This document shows, one piece after another, positions 7,594 to 14,808 of a stretch of 29,585 nt of DNA. Position numbers and translations under genes: made by a program. The stretch is from Streptomyces fulvoviolaceus (GTDB lineage Bacteria > Actinomycetota > Actinomycetes > Streptomycetales > Streptomycetaceae): positions 1 to 29,585 of the forward strand of contig NZ_JOEY01000082.1 of the NCBI RefSeq assembly GCF_000718165.1, read 5' to 3'. The notes under the pieces are model-generated. The model did not search any database, was not told where the DNA came from, and was given only the letters and a program-made list of their open reading frames with translations. Within the stretch, counting starts at the first letter, position 1. Every line of letters begins with the position of its first letter.

Positions 7594-9003
7594 TCACACG
7601 TCGAAGTAGAGCTCGAACTCGTGCGGGTGCGGACGCAGCTGCAGCGGCGCGATCTCGTTCGTGCGCTTGAAGTCGATCCACGTCTCGATCAGGTCCGGCG
7701 TGAAGACGTCGCCCTGGAGGAGGAACTCGTGGTCGGCCTCGAGGCGGTCGAGGACGGCCGGCAGGGAGGTCGGGACCTGCGCCACGCTCGCGTGCTCCTC
7801 GGGAGCCAGCTCGTAGAGGTCCTTGTCGATCGGCTCGGCCGGCTCGATCTTGTTCTTGATGCCGTCCAGGCCCGCGAGCAGCAGCGCGGAGAACGCCAGG
7901 TACGGGTTGCCGGAGGAGTCGGGCGCGCGGAACTCGACGCGCTTGGCCTTCGGGTTCGAGCCGGTGATCGGGATACGCATGGCCGCGGAGCGGTTGCGCT
8001 GCGAGTACACCAGGTTGATCGGCGCCTCGAAGCCCGGGACCAGACGGTGGTAGGAGTTCACCGTCGGGTTGGTGAAGGCCAGCAGCGACGGGGCGTGCTT
8101 GAGGATGCCGCCGATGTAGTAGCGGGCGGTGTCCGACAGGCCCGCGTAACCGGCCTCGTCGTAGAAGAGCGGCTGGCCGCCCGTCCACAGCGACTGGTGG
8201 ACGTGCATGCCCGAGCCGTTGTCGCCGAAGATCGGCTTCGGCATGAAGGTCGCGGTCTTGCCGTTGCGCCAGGCGACGTTCTTCACGATGTACTTGAAGA
8301 GCTGGAGGTCGTCGGCCGCGGCGAGCAGCGTGTTGAACTTGTAGTTGATCTCGGCCTGGCCGGCGGTGCCGACCTCGTGGTGCTGGCGCTCGACCTGGAG
8401 GCCGGAGGCGGCCAGCTCCAGGGAGATCTCGGCACGCAGGTCGGCGAAGTGGTCGACCGGCGGGGTCGGGAAGTAACCGCCCTTGTAGCGGACCTTGTAG
8501 CCGCGGTTGTCCTCGACCGCACCGGTGTTCCAGGCGCCGGCCTCGGAGTCGATGTGGTAGAAGGCCTCGTTCGCGCTGGTGGCGAAACGCACGCTGTCGA
8601 AGACGTAGAACTCGGCCTCGGGGCCGAAGTACGCGGTGTCGGCGATGCCGGTCGACGCGAGGTAGGCCTCGGCCTTCTTCGCCACGTTGCGCGGGTCACG
8701 GGAGTACTGCTCGCCCGTGATCGGGTCGTGGATGAAGAAGTTGATGTTGACCGTCTTGTCGCGGCGGAAGGGGTCGACGCGCGCGGTGGACAGGTCGGCT
8801 CGGAGCGCCATGTCGGACTCGTGGATGGCCTGGAAGCCGCGGATCGAGGAGCCGTCGAAGGCCAGTTCCTCGTCCGGGTCGAAGGCCGACGCCGGCAGTG
8901 TGAAGTGCTGCATCACACCCGGCAGGTCGCAGAAGCGGACGTCGATGAACTTGACGTCCTCGTCCGCGATGAACTTCTTGGCCTCGTCGGCGTTCTGGAA
9001 CAT
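7594..9003 (-). CDS. glnA: Type I glutamine synthetase (GSI-beta)
   Basis: This 469-residue protein makes glutamine from glutamate, ammonia and ATP in the cytosol as a dodecamer. It starts [20 protein letters not shown] at ATG 9003, preceded by AGGAGG; the frame is open further upstream but that part is promoter. Family blocks include the beta-grasp [17 protein letters not shown], the metal/ATP segment [26 protein letters not shown], and [20 protein letters not shown]. Tyr397, in [11 protein letters not shown], lies exactly at the adenylylation position, so control by GlnE is expected. The upstream GlnR operator and the downstream terminator make it a single-gene transcription unit. Codon use matches the neighbours. 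GSI versus GSII is settled by length and by the adenylylation loop. Confidence 0.98.
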   Translation of the reverse strand: MFQNADEAKKFIADEDVKFIDVRFCDLPGVMQHFTLPASAFDPDEELAFDGSSIRGFQAIHESDMALRADLSTARVDPFRRDKTVNINFFIHDPITGEQYSRDPRNVAKKAEAYLASTGIADTAYFGPEAEFYVFDSVRFATSANEAFYHIDSEAGAWNTGAVEDNRGYKVRYKGGYFPTPPVDHFADLRAEISLELAASGLQVERQHHEVGTAGQAEINYKFNTLLAAADDLQLFKYIVKNVAWRNGKTATFMPKPIFGDNGSGMHVHQSLWTGGQPLFYDEAGYAGLSDTARYYIGGILKHAPSLLAFTNPTVNSYHRLVPGFEAPINLVYSQRNRSAAMRIPITGSNPKAKRVEFRAPDSSGNPYLAFSALLLAGLDGIKNKIEPAEPIDKDLYELAPEEHASVAQVPTSLPAVLDRLEADHEFLLQGDVFTPDLIETWIDFKRTNEIAPLQLRPHPHEFELYFDV

Positions 9004-9086
9004 CCAGCTCCTCCTACTCCCGGCCGTTCCCGTGCCGGGGTGGTAGTTCGTTCGTGCGGCCAGTGCGGTGGCACACGCTGTCGTCG

Positions 9087-9092
9087 ACCCTA
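9087..9092 (-). promoter_or_regulatory. Candidate glnA -10 element (TAGGGT)
   Basis: On the minus strand, TAGGGT fits TANNNT and lies 11 bp downstream of the last GlnR box, 84 bp before the glnA start. A -35 hexamer at normal spacing would fall inside the GlnR boxes, as expected for an activator-dependent promoter. The transcription start is inferred, not shown. Confidence 0.45.
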
Positions 9093-9102
9093 GGGACGCG
9101 TG

Positions 9103-9140
9103 GTTTCTCGCGCGTGACCCATTTGTTTCGCACAAGTTAA
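9103..9140 (-). promoter_or_regulatory. GlnR operator, two a-b box pairs upstream of glnA
   Basis: Read on the minus strand, the boxes are TTAAC-n6-GAAAC-n6-GTCAC-n6-GAAAC, with every spacer exactly 6 nt. This matches the described Streptomyces GlnR consensus gTnAc-n6-GaAAc-n6-GtnAC-n6-GAAAc. GlnR activates glnA under nitrogen limitation, so this is the expected control point. The four-box arrangement and perfect spacing make chance unlikely. It also lies 64 bp from the start of the divergent RDD gene and could influence it. Confidence 0.93.
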
Positions 9141-9191
9141 CCGGACATCGTTCGCCCTACCCCACCTGTCCGTATCGCGAAACGGCCGCAG

Positions 9192-9197
9192 TACGGT
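9192..9197 (+). promoter_or_regulatory. -10 element of a probable leaderless promoter (TACGGT)
   Basis: TACGGT fits TANNNT and ends 6 nt before GTG 9204, which would place the transcription start at the start codon. GGAGGG directly abuts the GTG with no spacer, so it cannot act as a normal ribosome site. The same geometry occurs at 10468 and 17283. Confidence 0.5.
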
Positions 9198-9203
9198 GGA
9201 GGG

Positions 9204-9671
9204 GTGGATAAGAGGGATGCAATCGGGTCGTGGCTCTCCGGTCCCCGCGCGGCCGCGGAGGATGCCGGAGTCGACTTCGGATACCGGGGAGAGCAGCTGG
9301 GCCTGCCGGAAGAGGGGCCGGGTTCGATCGCCCGCCCGGGGCGGCGGCTGGGCGCGCTGGCCGTGGACTGGGCGATGAGCATCCTGATTGCATCCCAGTT
9401 GATCACTCAGAGCTATGACCAGACGAGCTCCAACTGGGCGCTGCTGGTCTTCTTCGTGATGAGCGCCCTCACCGTCGGCACCATCGGCTTCACCCCGGGC
9501 AAGCGCCTCTTCGGCCTGCGCGTGGTCGCCGTGGACACCGGCAGCGTCAACCCCTGGCGGGCCCTGCTCCGCACGGCCCTGCTGTGCATCGCCGTCCCGG
9601 CCCTGATCTGGGACCGCGACGGCCGCGGCCTGCACGACCGGCTGGCCCGCACGGTGGAAGTACGCATCTAG
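9204..9671 (+). CDS. RDD family membrane protein
   Basis: This 155-residue protein starts at GTG 9204 with MDKRDAIGSWLSGPRAAAED. After a soluble N-terminal ~45 residues, the RDD domain begins with ARPGRRLGALAVDWAMSILI, where Arg and Asp lie in or next to the first membrane span (~48–68). A second span follows at ~77–95, then TPGKRLFGLRVVAVD. The conserved second half is RALLRTALL…DGRGLHDRLARTVEV, with the family's HDRLA motif. RDD proteins are multi-spanning; some are linked to Na+/H+ exchange, but substrates are mostly unknown. It is divergent from glnA and probably translated from a leaderless message. Transcription ends in the 25-bp hairpin at 9675. The S. coelicolor counterpart lies in the same place (recalled). 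Confidence 0.9.
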   Translation: MDKRDAIGSWLSGPRAAAEDAGVDFGYRGEQLGLPEEGPGSIARPGRRLGALAVDWAMSILIASQLITQSYDQTSSNWALLVFFVMSALTVGTIGFTPGKRLFGLRVVAVDTGSVNPWRALLRTALLCIAVPALIWDRDGRGLHDRLARTVEVRI

Positions 9672-9674
9672 CCG

Positions 9675-9750
9675 CTACGACGAAGAGGGCGCCCGGACCA
9701 CGCGGCGATAGCCGCATATGTACAAGGTCCGGGCGCCCTCTTCGTCGTAG
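9675..9750. terminator. Bidirectional terminator: perfect 25-bp inverted repeat
   Basis: Bases 9675–9699 are perfectly complementary to 9726–9750, enclosing a 26-nt loop that holds its own small hairpin (GCGGC-GATA-GCCGC). It sits between the RDD stop (9671) and the DUF4191 stop (9759), two convergent genes. The stem would terminate both transcripts. A perfect 25-bp stem is longer than usual for Streptomyces intergenic terminators. Confidence 0.9.
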
Positions 9751-9758
9751 AAGGGGAT

Positions 9759-10460
9759 TCAGCGGGTCTTCGGTCCGCCCTTCGGCATCCGCATGCCCTT
9801 CGGCATCGGACCCTTCGGCAGCGGCATGTTGCTCATCAGGTCGCCCATCGCGCGCAGCCGGTCGTTGGTCGCGGTGACCTGCGGACCGTTGAGCACGCGG
9901 GGCAGCTTCAGCATGGTCGTGCGGAGCTTCTTCAGCTCGATCTGGTCCTCGCCCGCGCCGACCAGCAGATCGTGCACCGGGACGTCCGCGACGATGCGGT
10001 TCATCTTCCTCTTCTCGGCGGCCAGCAGGCTCTTCACCCGGTTCGGGTTGCCCTCGGCCACCAGAACGATGCCGGCCTTGCCGACCGCGCGGTGCACCAC
10101 GTCCTGGCTGCGGTTCATCGCCACCGCGGGGGTTGTCGTCCAGCCTCGGCCGATGTTGTCCAGTACGGCCGCAGCTGCGCCCGGCTGGCCCTCCATCTGC
10201 CCGAAGGCCGCTCGCTCGGCCCGGCGCCCGAAGATGATCGCCGTTCCGAGGAAGGCGAGCAGGAGGCCCAGGATGCCGAGATAGATGGGGTGACCGATCA
10301 AGAAACCGATCGCGAGGAAAACACCGAAGATCCCGATGCCGACAGCCGCGAGTACAAGACCGATCTTCTTGTCGGCCCTGCGGGTCATCTTGTACGTCAG
10401 AGCGATCTGCTTGAGTCGCCCGGGGTTCGCAGCGTCCGCTGCCGTGTCCTTCCTCGCCAT
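9759..10460 (-). CDS. DUF4191 family two-span membrane protein
   Basis: This 233-residue protein starts at ATG 10460 (MARKDTAADAANPGRLKQIA). Two hydrophobic spans form a hairpin at ~32–53 and ~55–73 (IGLVLAAVGIGIFGVFLAIG, then PIYLGILGLLLAFLGTAIIF), followed by a cytosolic domain with GRGWTTTPAVAMNRSQDVVH and GIVLVAEGNPNRVKSLLAAE. The tail is rich in Pro-Lys-Gly-Met. These features fit the DUF4191 family of actinobacteria, found next to the lip genes; function unknown. The frame is open upstream to 10796 but that part overlaps the small gene at 10529–10729. A -10 hexamer lies exactly 7 nt before the ATG with no ribosome site, suggesting leaderless translation. Order on this strand is lipB, lipA, small protein, this gene. 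Confidence 0.9.
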   Translation of the reverse strand: MARKDTAADAANPGRLKQIALTYKMTRRADKKIGLVLAAVGIGIFGVFLAIGFLIGHPIYLGILGLLLAFLGTAIIFGRRAERAAFGQMEGQPGAAAAVLDNIGRGWTTTPAVAMNRSQDVVHRAVGKAGIVLVAEGNPNRVKSLLAAEKRKMNRIVADVPVHDLLVGAGEDQIELKKLRTTMLKLPRVLNGPQVTATNDRLRAMGDLMSNMPLPKGPMPKGMRMPKGGPKTR

Positions 10461-10467
10461 GCCGTGA

Positions 10468-10473
10468 AGTCTA
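10468..10473 (-). promoter_or_regulatory. -10 element of a probable leaderless promoter (TAGACT)
   Basis: On the minus strand TAGACT (TANNNT) ends 7 nt before ATG 10460, placing a transcription start at the A of the start codon. No Shine-Dalgarno is visible between. It would give the DUF4191 gene its own promoter downstream of the lip genes. Confidence 0.5.
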
Positions 10474-10528
10474 CGTGGCCCGGGAAGCGCCGACGACGGC
10501 AGTGCCCGTAGGCCGGGATTCACGGCAT

Positions 10529-10729
10529 TCAGGGGCGGCCGGCGAGGCTCTGCTCCAGGACGCGCTGCGCCTCGACCCTGTCCTTGGCACGGCGGCGGTC
10601 CTCCAGGACGGACGTCCAGGCGTTGCGGCGGGCGGTGCGCTGGCCGCTGCTCATGAGCAGTGACTCGACGGCACGGAGTGCATCGGTGAAGGTCGGGATG
10701 GCTGTGGCGCGAACGGGCGCGGCCTGCAT
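10529..10729 (-). CDS. Small conserved protein of unknown function
   Basis: The product is 66 residues, starting at ATG 10729 (MQAAPVRATAIPTFTDALRA) with GAGGGGGG about 9 nt upstream. The rest is highly charged and predicted helical (RTARRNAWTSVLEDRRRAKD, then RVEAQRVLEQ), with no membrane span, signal peptide or metal motif. A gene of the same size lies between lipA and the DUF4191 gene in S. coelicolor (recalled), which supports it being real. The frame extends to ATG 10786, but that start lacks a ribosome site. The upstream 257-bp gap contains two inverted operator-like palindromes. The helical basic character would fit a protein- or nucleic-acid-binding role, but this is only inference. 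Confidence 0.75.
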   Translation of the reverse strand: MQAAPVRATAIPTFTDALRAVESLLMSSGQRTARRNAWTSVLEDRRRAKDRVEAQRVLEQSLAGRP

Positions 10730-10816
10730 GATGGAGTTCCCCCCTCGGGAATGGCGGCTCTGGTGAGTGGTGCACGGGGTGTACAACCAGGGTCACTGAT
10801 TGGTGTTACCAGGGCA

Positions 10817-10830
10817 TGACCGACCGGTCA
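10817..10830. promoter_or_regulatory. TetR-type operator-like palindrome, site 1
   Basis: TGACC-GACC-GGTCA is an imperfect palindrome containing ACCGACCGGT. The same 10-mer occurs in reverse complement at site 2 (10930–10939). It lies about 90 bp upstream of the small gene starting at 10729. Confidence 0.35.
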
Positions 10831-10926
10831 AACGCCAATGAAGCCTTGATATGCAGCCCAAAAACGCAGACGCGGCCCTGATGGTGCCCCCAGCTGCGGG
10901 GACGCCCAGGACCGCGCCAATTGGCC

Positions 10927-10942
10927 ACTACCGGTCGGTAGT
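10927..10942. promoter_or_regulatory. TetR-type operator-like palindrome, site 2
   Basis: ACTACCG-GT-CGGTAGT has 7-bp perfect arms and contains ACCGGTCGGT, the reverse complement of the 10-mer in site 1 about 110 bp away. The pair looks like a two-site operator in the lipA–small gene spacer. The cognate regulator is unknown. Confidence 0.4.
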
Positions 10943-10986
10943 TGCTTGTGCGCAGATTCACACGCGCAAGGTGGCACTCCGTGCCA

Positions 10987-11952
10987 TCAGACGGCCTGCG
11001 AGGCGACGTAGGAGCCCCGCTTCTCGACGGCCATTTGGTACAGCCGGCCGGCCCGGTAGGAGGAGCGGACCAGCGGGCCGGACATGACGCCCGAGAAGCC
11101 GATCTGGTCGGCCTCGTCCTTCAGCTCCACGAACTCGTGCGGCTTGACCCAGCGCTCCACGGGGTGGTGGCGCACGGACGGGCGCAGGTACTGCGTGATG
11201 GTGACCAGCTCGCAGCCGGCGTCGTGCAGCTGCCGCAGCGCCTCGCTGACCTCCTCGCGGGTCTCGCCCATGCCGAGGATGAGGTTCGACTTGGTCACCA
11301 GGCCGAAGTCGCGGGCCTCGGTGATGACCTTCAGCGAGCGCTCGTAGCGGAAGCCGGGGCGGATGCGCTTGAAGATCCGGGGGACCGTCTCGACGTTGTG
11401 CGCGAAGACCTCGGGGCGGGACTCGAAGACCTGCTGCAGCAGTTCCGGTACGGCGTTGAAGTCGGGGGCGAGGAGCTCGACCTTGGTGCGGCCGGCCTCG
11501 CGGGCGGCGGTCTGCTCGTGGATCTGGCGGACCGTCTCGGCGTACAGCCAGGCGCCGCCGTCCTCCAGGTCGTCGCGGGCGACGCCGGTGATGGTGGCGT
11601 AGTTCAGGTCCATCGTGACCACGGACTCGCCCACGCGCCGGGGCTCGTCACGGTCGAGGGCCTCGGGCTTGCCGGTGTCGATCTGGCAGAAGTCGCAACG
11701 CCGGGTGCACTGGTCGCCGCCGATGAGGAAGGTCGCCTCGCGGTCCTCCCAGCACTCGTAGATGTTGGGACATCCGGCTTCCTGGCATACGGTGTGCAGC
11801 CCCTCGCTCTTCACGAGGTTCTGCATCTTCGTGTACTCGGGACCCATTTTCGCCCGGGTCTTGATCCACTCGGGCTTGCGCTCGATGGGGGTCTGGGCGT
11901 TCCGGACCTCCAGGCGCAGCATCTTGCGTCCGTCGGGTGCGACTGCGGACAC
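10987..11952 (-). CDS. lipA: Lipoyl synthase (radical SAM)
   Basis: LipA inserts two sulfurs into the octanoyl group on lipoyl domains. The 321-residue protein starts at GTG 11952 (translated [18 protein letters not shown]) with AGGGAG 6 nt upstream; the frame extends to 12141 but through non-conserved repeat DNA. The auxiliary [4Fe-4S] cluster motif [12 protein letters not shown] (Cx4Cx5C) and the radical-SAM motif CTRRCDFC (Cx3Cx2C) are both present. The C-terminal [11 protein letters not shown] supplies the conserved Ser ligand. Other family blocks are [20 protein letters not shown] and [13 protein letters not shown]. It lies downstream of lipB on the same strand, about 250 bp apart across a repeat with two hairpins, so the two genes may not be strictly co-transcribed. 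Confidence 0.97.
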   Translation of the reverse strand: MSAVAPDGRKMLRLEVRNAQTPIERKPEWIKTRAKMGPEYTKMQNLVKSEGLHTVCQEAGCPNIYECWEDREATFLIGGDQCTRRCDFCQIDTGKPEALDRDEPRRVGESVVTMDLNYATITGVARDDLEDGGAWLYAETVRQIHEQTAAREAGRTKVELLAPDFNAVPELLQQVFESRPEVFAHNVETVPRIFKRIRPGFRYERSLKVITEARDFGLVTKSNLILGMGETREEVSEALRQLHDAGCELVTITQYLRPSVRHHPVERWVKPHEFVELKDEADQIGFSGVMSGPLVRSSYRAGRLYQMAVEKRGSYVASQAV

Positions 11953-12085
11953 ATCGGCTCCCTGTAGCTTCGATTCTTCGGCGTACACCAGGGTACGCCC
12001 GTGCGTTTTCGGTCCCCGGGGTGGGCAACCTTGCGGAATCGGGGTGCATTCCCTTTCGCCCCCGCCGCCCCTTCCCGTCCCGTCC

Positions 12086-12184
12086 CTGGGGGCTGCCGCC
12101 CCCAGACCCCCGCTTCGGCCCTGAAGGGGTCTCGTCCTCAAACGCCGGACGGGCTAGAGATTCAGCCTCTCCGGCGATTGAGGA
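12086..12184. repeat. Dispersed Streptomyces repeat with two hairpins, between lipB and lipA
   Basis: Hairpin 1 is CTGGGGGC-TGCC-GCCCCCAG (12086–12105). Hairpin 2 pairs 12135–12155 with 12164–12184, about 18 of 21 positions, around an 8-nt loop. The left arm contains CCTCAAACGCCGGACGGGCT, a sequence recalled as extremely common in Streptomyces intergenic DNA, where it usually occurs as the same inverted pair. It probably terminates lipB transcription and may limit read-through into lipA. The rest of the 12000–12085 stretch is C-rich and holds no gene. Confidence 0.8.
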
Positions 12185-12203
12185 GCGGGGGCGAGGAACG
12201 GCC

Positions 12204-13001
12204 TTATGCCGACGCCCGCTCGACCTCTCGCGGCTTCAGCTCCGCGTTCTCCAGCACATCCCGAAGGTGCCGCTCGGCGACCGGCAGCACCTCGTCGATG
12301 GTCACGTCCCGGCCGAGCTCGGCGGCCAGGGAGGCGACGCCCGCGTCCCGGATGCCGCACGGGATGATGCGGTCGAACCACTTGTTGTCCGGGTTCACGT
12401 TCAGCGCGAAGCCGTGCATCGTGACGCCCTTGGCCACCCGGATCCCGATCGCCGCGATCTTGCGGTCCTCGCGGCGCTGGCCGGCGTTGGAGGGCGCGTA
12501 CTCGGGGCCGTTCAGGCGCGGGTCGAACTCCTCGTCCTGCAGACGCGGGTCGAAGTCCAGGGAGAGGCCGCCGAGCAGCGGGCGCTGCTCCACCGGGTCG
12601 CCGAGCACCCATACACCGCTGCGGCCCTCGACCCGGCTCGTCTCCAGGCCGAACTCCGCGCAGGTACGGATCAGGGCCTCCTCGAGGCGTCGTACGTGCG
12701 CCACCACGTCCACCGGACGCGGGAGCTTCTGGATCGGGTAGCCGACCAGCTGGCCCGGGCCGTGCCAGGTGATCTTGCCGCCGCGGTCGACGTCGACGAC
12801 CGGGGTGCCGTCGAGCGGTCGTTCGCTGTCCGCCGTGCGCCGGCCGGCCGTGTAGACCGGCGGGTGTTCGAGAAGCAGCACGGTGTCGGGGACCTCGTCG
12901 GCGAACCGCGCCGCGTGCACCCGGCGCTGCTCGTCCCACGCCTCCTGGTACTCGACCGCGTCCGTACCGAACCCCATGCGGACGAACCGCAACCCACTCA
13001 C
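12204..13001 (-). CDS. lipB: Lipoyl(octanoyl) transferase
   Basis: LipB moves the octanoyl group from acyl carrier protein to the lipoyl domains of 2-oxoacid dehydrogenases and the glycine cleavage H protein. The 265-residue product starts at GTG 13001 with GGGAGG 8 nt upstream. Visible motifs are the substrate region [31 protein letters not shown], the catalytic Lys in [14 protein letters not shown], and the acyl-carrying Cys in [11 protein letters not shown]. There is an extra acidic loop (~150–180) between SGVWVLGD and KIAAIG, making it longer than typical 215–230-residue LipB proteins; this may be common in Streptomyces. It is the upstream partner of lipA, forming the de novo lipoate pathway. 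Confidence in function is high. Confidence 0.95.
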   Translation of the reverse strand: MSGLRFVRMGFGTDAVEYQEAWDEQRRVHAARFADEVPDTVLLLEHPPVYTAGRRTADSERPLDGTPVVDVDRGGKITWHGPGQLVGYPIQKLPRPVDVVAHVRRLEEALIRTCAEFGLETSRVEGRSGVWVLGDPVEQRPLLGGLSLDFDPRLQDEEFDPRLNGPEYAPSNAGQRREDRKIAAIGIRVAKGVTMHGFALNVNPDNKWFDRIIPCGIRDAGVASLAAELGRDVTIDEVLPVAERHLRDVLENAELKPREVERASA

Positions 13002-13028
13002 GGCAAGCGCCTCCCTAGAAGGTCGTAA

Positions 13029-13055
13029 GGCACGAAGCGTGCCTACGCCACTGTA
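13029..13055 (-). promoter_or_regulatory. Candidate lipB promoter -10 and leader hairpin
   Basis: On the minus strand TACAGT (13050–13055) fits TANNNT about 50 bp before the lipB start. Between the two, GGCACG-AAG-CGTGCC (13029–13043) forms a small 6-bp hairpin in the leader. No convincing -35 is seen. Both elements are inferred. Confidence 0.3.
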
Positions 13056-13263
13056 CGACCGCCTCTTGCGGAAGCTGTCCGTCAGCCCCGCAGTCCAATC
13101 CTCACACGATCGGATGAATGAACGTCGAAATGTGCGATCGCCTGCTTACGCTCCGCTACATTCACGCCGTCCAGGAGGCCAAAAGGGCTGCTCACAGGCA
13201 ATCCGGGCACCGCAGGCCGCAGCGGCCTCAGTGAGGCCCGAAAGGCAGGAGACCGCACCGCAG

Positions 13264-14700
13264 ATGACGGAACGACCCGCGCAGCGCACTCCCAACCGCC
13301 AGCTCGCCGCGCTCATCGCAGAAGCGGGGTTCTCCAACGCGGGTCTCGCCCGTCGCGTGGACCAGCTCGGTCTCGAACACGGTCTGGACCTGAGATACGA
13401 CAAGACATCCGTGACCCGGTGGCTGCGCGGGCAGCAGCCCCGCGGCACCACGCCCGCCCTGATCGCCGAGGTCTTCACGCGTCGCCTCGGCCGACGCCTG
13501 TCCGCCCAGGACCTGGGGCTCGACGCCTGCGCCCCCGTCTACGCCGGGCTGGAGTTCGCCGGCAGCCCCGAGGAGGCCGTCGACATCGTCAGCGGGCTGT
13601 GGCGCAAGGACTCCGGCAGCCACGCCGAGCTGCGCAAGATCGCGTTCACCCCGGCGGGGCTCGTCGTGCCCAGCCGGGACTGGCTGATCGGCCGCCCCGA
13701 CGACAAGGTCGCCCGCGGTGAGGCGCCCGCGCGCGTCCCCGCCCAGGGGCGCCCGGGGGTGCCCCGGCAGCGCTCCACGGCCGAACGCGGCCCCGGCCAG
13801 AAGGTCACCGGCGGCGACATCGCGGCCCTCCGCTCGGTCGGCGACCTCTTCCGCTCCCTCGACGACATGTACGGCGGCGGCCATGCCCGGCAGGCCCTCG
13901 TGCGCTACCTGGAGCACGAGTGCGAGCCGATGCTGCGCGGCATCTACGGCGAGCAGACCGGCCGGCGCCTGTTCGCGGCCGCGGCCGACCTGACGAGGCT
14001 CGCGGGCTGGACGTCGTACGACATCGCCGCGCACGGGCTCGCCCAGCGGTACTTCGTGCAGGCGCTGCGGCTGGCGCAGGCGGCGGGGGACCGGCCCTAC
14101 GGCTCGTACGTGCTGGTCACGATGAGTCGGCAGGCCGTGTATCTCGGGCACGGGCGGGAGGCGGTGCAGCTCGCCCGTGTCGCCCAGCAGGGGGTCGGGA
14201 CCAACGCCCCGCCCGTCGTCCAGGCGCTGTTGCACTCGGTCGAGGCGCGGGGGCACGGGGTGCTGGGGGAGGTGCGGGCCTGTACCGCGTCGCTGGTGCG
14301 GGCCGAGCGTGCGTTGGAAGCGGCTCGGCCCGGTGACGAAGTGCCGCACTGGGCGCGGTTCTTCGACGAGGCGCAGCTCGCCGACGAGTTCGGGCACTGC
14401 CACCGGGACTTGCAGCAGTTCCGTGCGGCGGCTCAGCATGCGGAACGCTCGCTGCAGCTGCGGGCTCCTTCCTTTGCCCGGAGTCGGCTCTTCTGTCGTG
14501 TTGTCCTTGCCTCCGCGCGGCTCGGTCTTGGTGAGCTTGATCAGGCCTGTGCGTTGGGGGCGGAGGCCGCGGGGCAGGCATCTGAGATGCGGTCAGTGCG
14601 GGCGATCGAGTATGTGCGGGACTTTGAGCGTCGGTTGGAGCCGTACAAGGACGCGGCGCCGGTGCGGGGGTATCGCGACAAGGTCGCGGCGTTGGGGTAG
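13264..14700 (+). CDS. Helix-turn-helix / tetratricopeptide-type regulator
   Basis: This 478-residue protein starts at ATG 13264 (MTERPAQRTPNRQLAALIAE) with CAGGAG 12 nt upstream. The N-terminal ~75 residues look like a divergent XRE-type DNA-binding domain (NRQLAALIAEAGFSNAGLAR, then SVTRWLRGQQPRGTTPALIA). A Pro/Arg-rich linker (~155–180) follows. The C-terminal two-thirds is helical with TPR-like repeats, e.g. YFVQALRLAQAAGDRPYGSY and AVQLARVAQQGVGTNAPPVV. This architecture is common in Streptomyces developmental and antibiotic regulators of the NsdA type, but I cannot assign it to one. The gene next to lipB in S. coelicolor is annotated as a regulator (recalled). A -10-like TACATT lies about 110 bp upstream in the 262-bp divergent spacer shared with lipB. 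Confidence 0.85.
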   Translation: MTERPAQRTPNRQLAALIAEAGFSNAGLARRVDQLGLEHGLDLRYDKTSVTRWLRGQQPRGTTPALIAEVFTRRLGRRLSAQDLGLDACAPVYAGLEFAGSPEEAVDIVSGLWRKDSGSHAELRKIAFTPAGLVVPSRDWLIGRPDDKVARGEAPARVPAQGRPGVPRQRSTAERGPGQKVTGGDIAALRSVGDLFRSLDDMYGGGHARQALVRYLEHECEPMLRGIYGEQTGRRLFAAAADLTRLAGWTSYDIAAHGLAQRYFVQALRLAQAAGDRPYGSYVLVTMSRQAVYLGHGREAVQLARVAQQGVGTNAPPVVQALLHSVEARGHGVLGEVRACTASLVRAERALEAARPGDEVPHWARFFDEAQLADEFGHCHRDLQQFRAAAQHAERSLQLRAPSFARSRLFCRVVLASARLGLGELDQACALGAEAAGQASEMRSVRAIEYVRDFERRLEPYKDAAPVRGYRDKVAALG

Positions 14701-14734
14701 CTCGCCGTAACTCCGACTGGTGTGTGGCCTGTGC

Positions 14735-14808
14735 CGGTTCGTTGTGGCTGGTCGCGCCCACGCGGCGGAGCCGCCTACCGATACAGCCCCGCGCCCCTTC
14801 AGGGCGTT
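14735..14808. repeat. Dispersed Streptomyces intergenic repeat between convergent genes
   Basis: The segment runs from CGTTGTGGCTGGTCGCGCCC to GCCCCGCGCCCCTTCAGGG, with an internal GCGGCGGAGCCGC inverted repeat. I recall this as a frequent Streptomyces intergenic repeat. It fills the gap between the TPR regulator stop and the FAD oxidoreductase stop and may act as a two-way terminator. A relative is at 7150–7205. Confidence 0.6.

Noticed and set aside
7621..9093. Long plus-strand open frame opposite glnA
   Set aside because: It is antisense to the clearly identified glutamine synthetase and low in complexity.
13228..14439. Minus-strand open frame opposite the TPR regulator
   Set aside because: It is antisense to a gene with recognisable HTH and TPR features.
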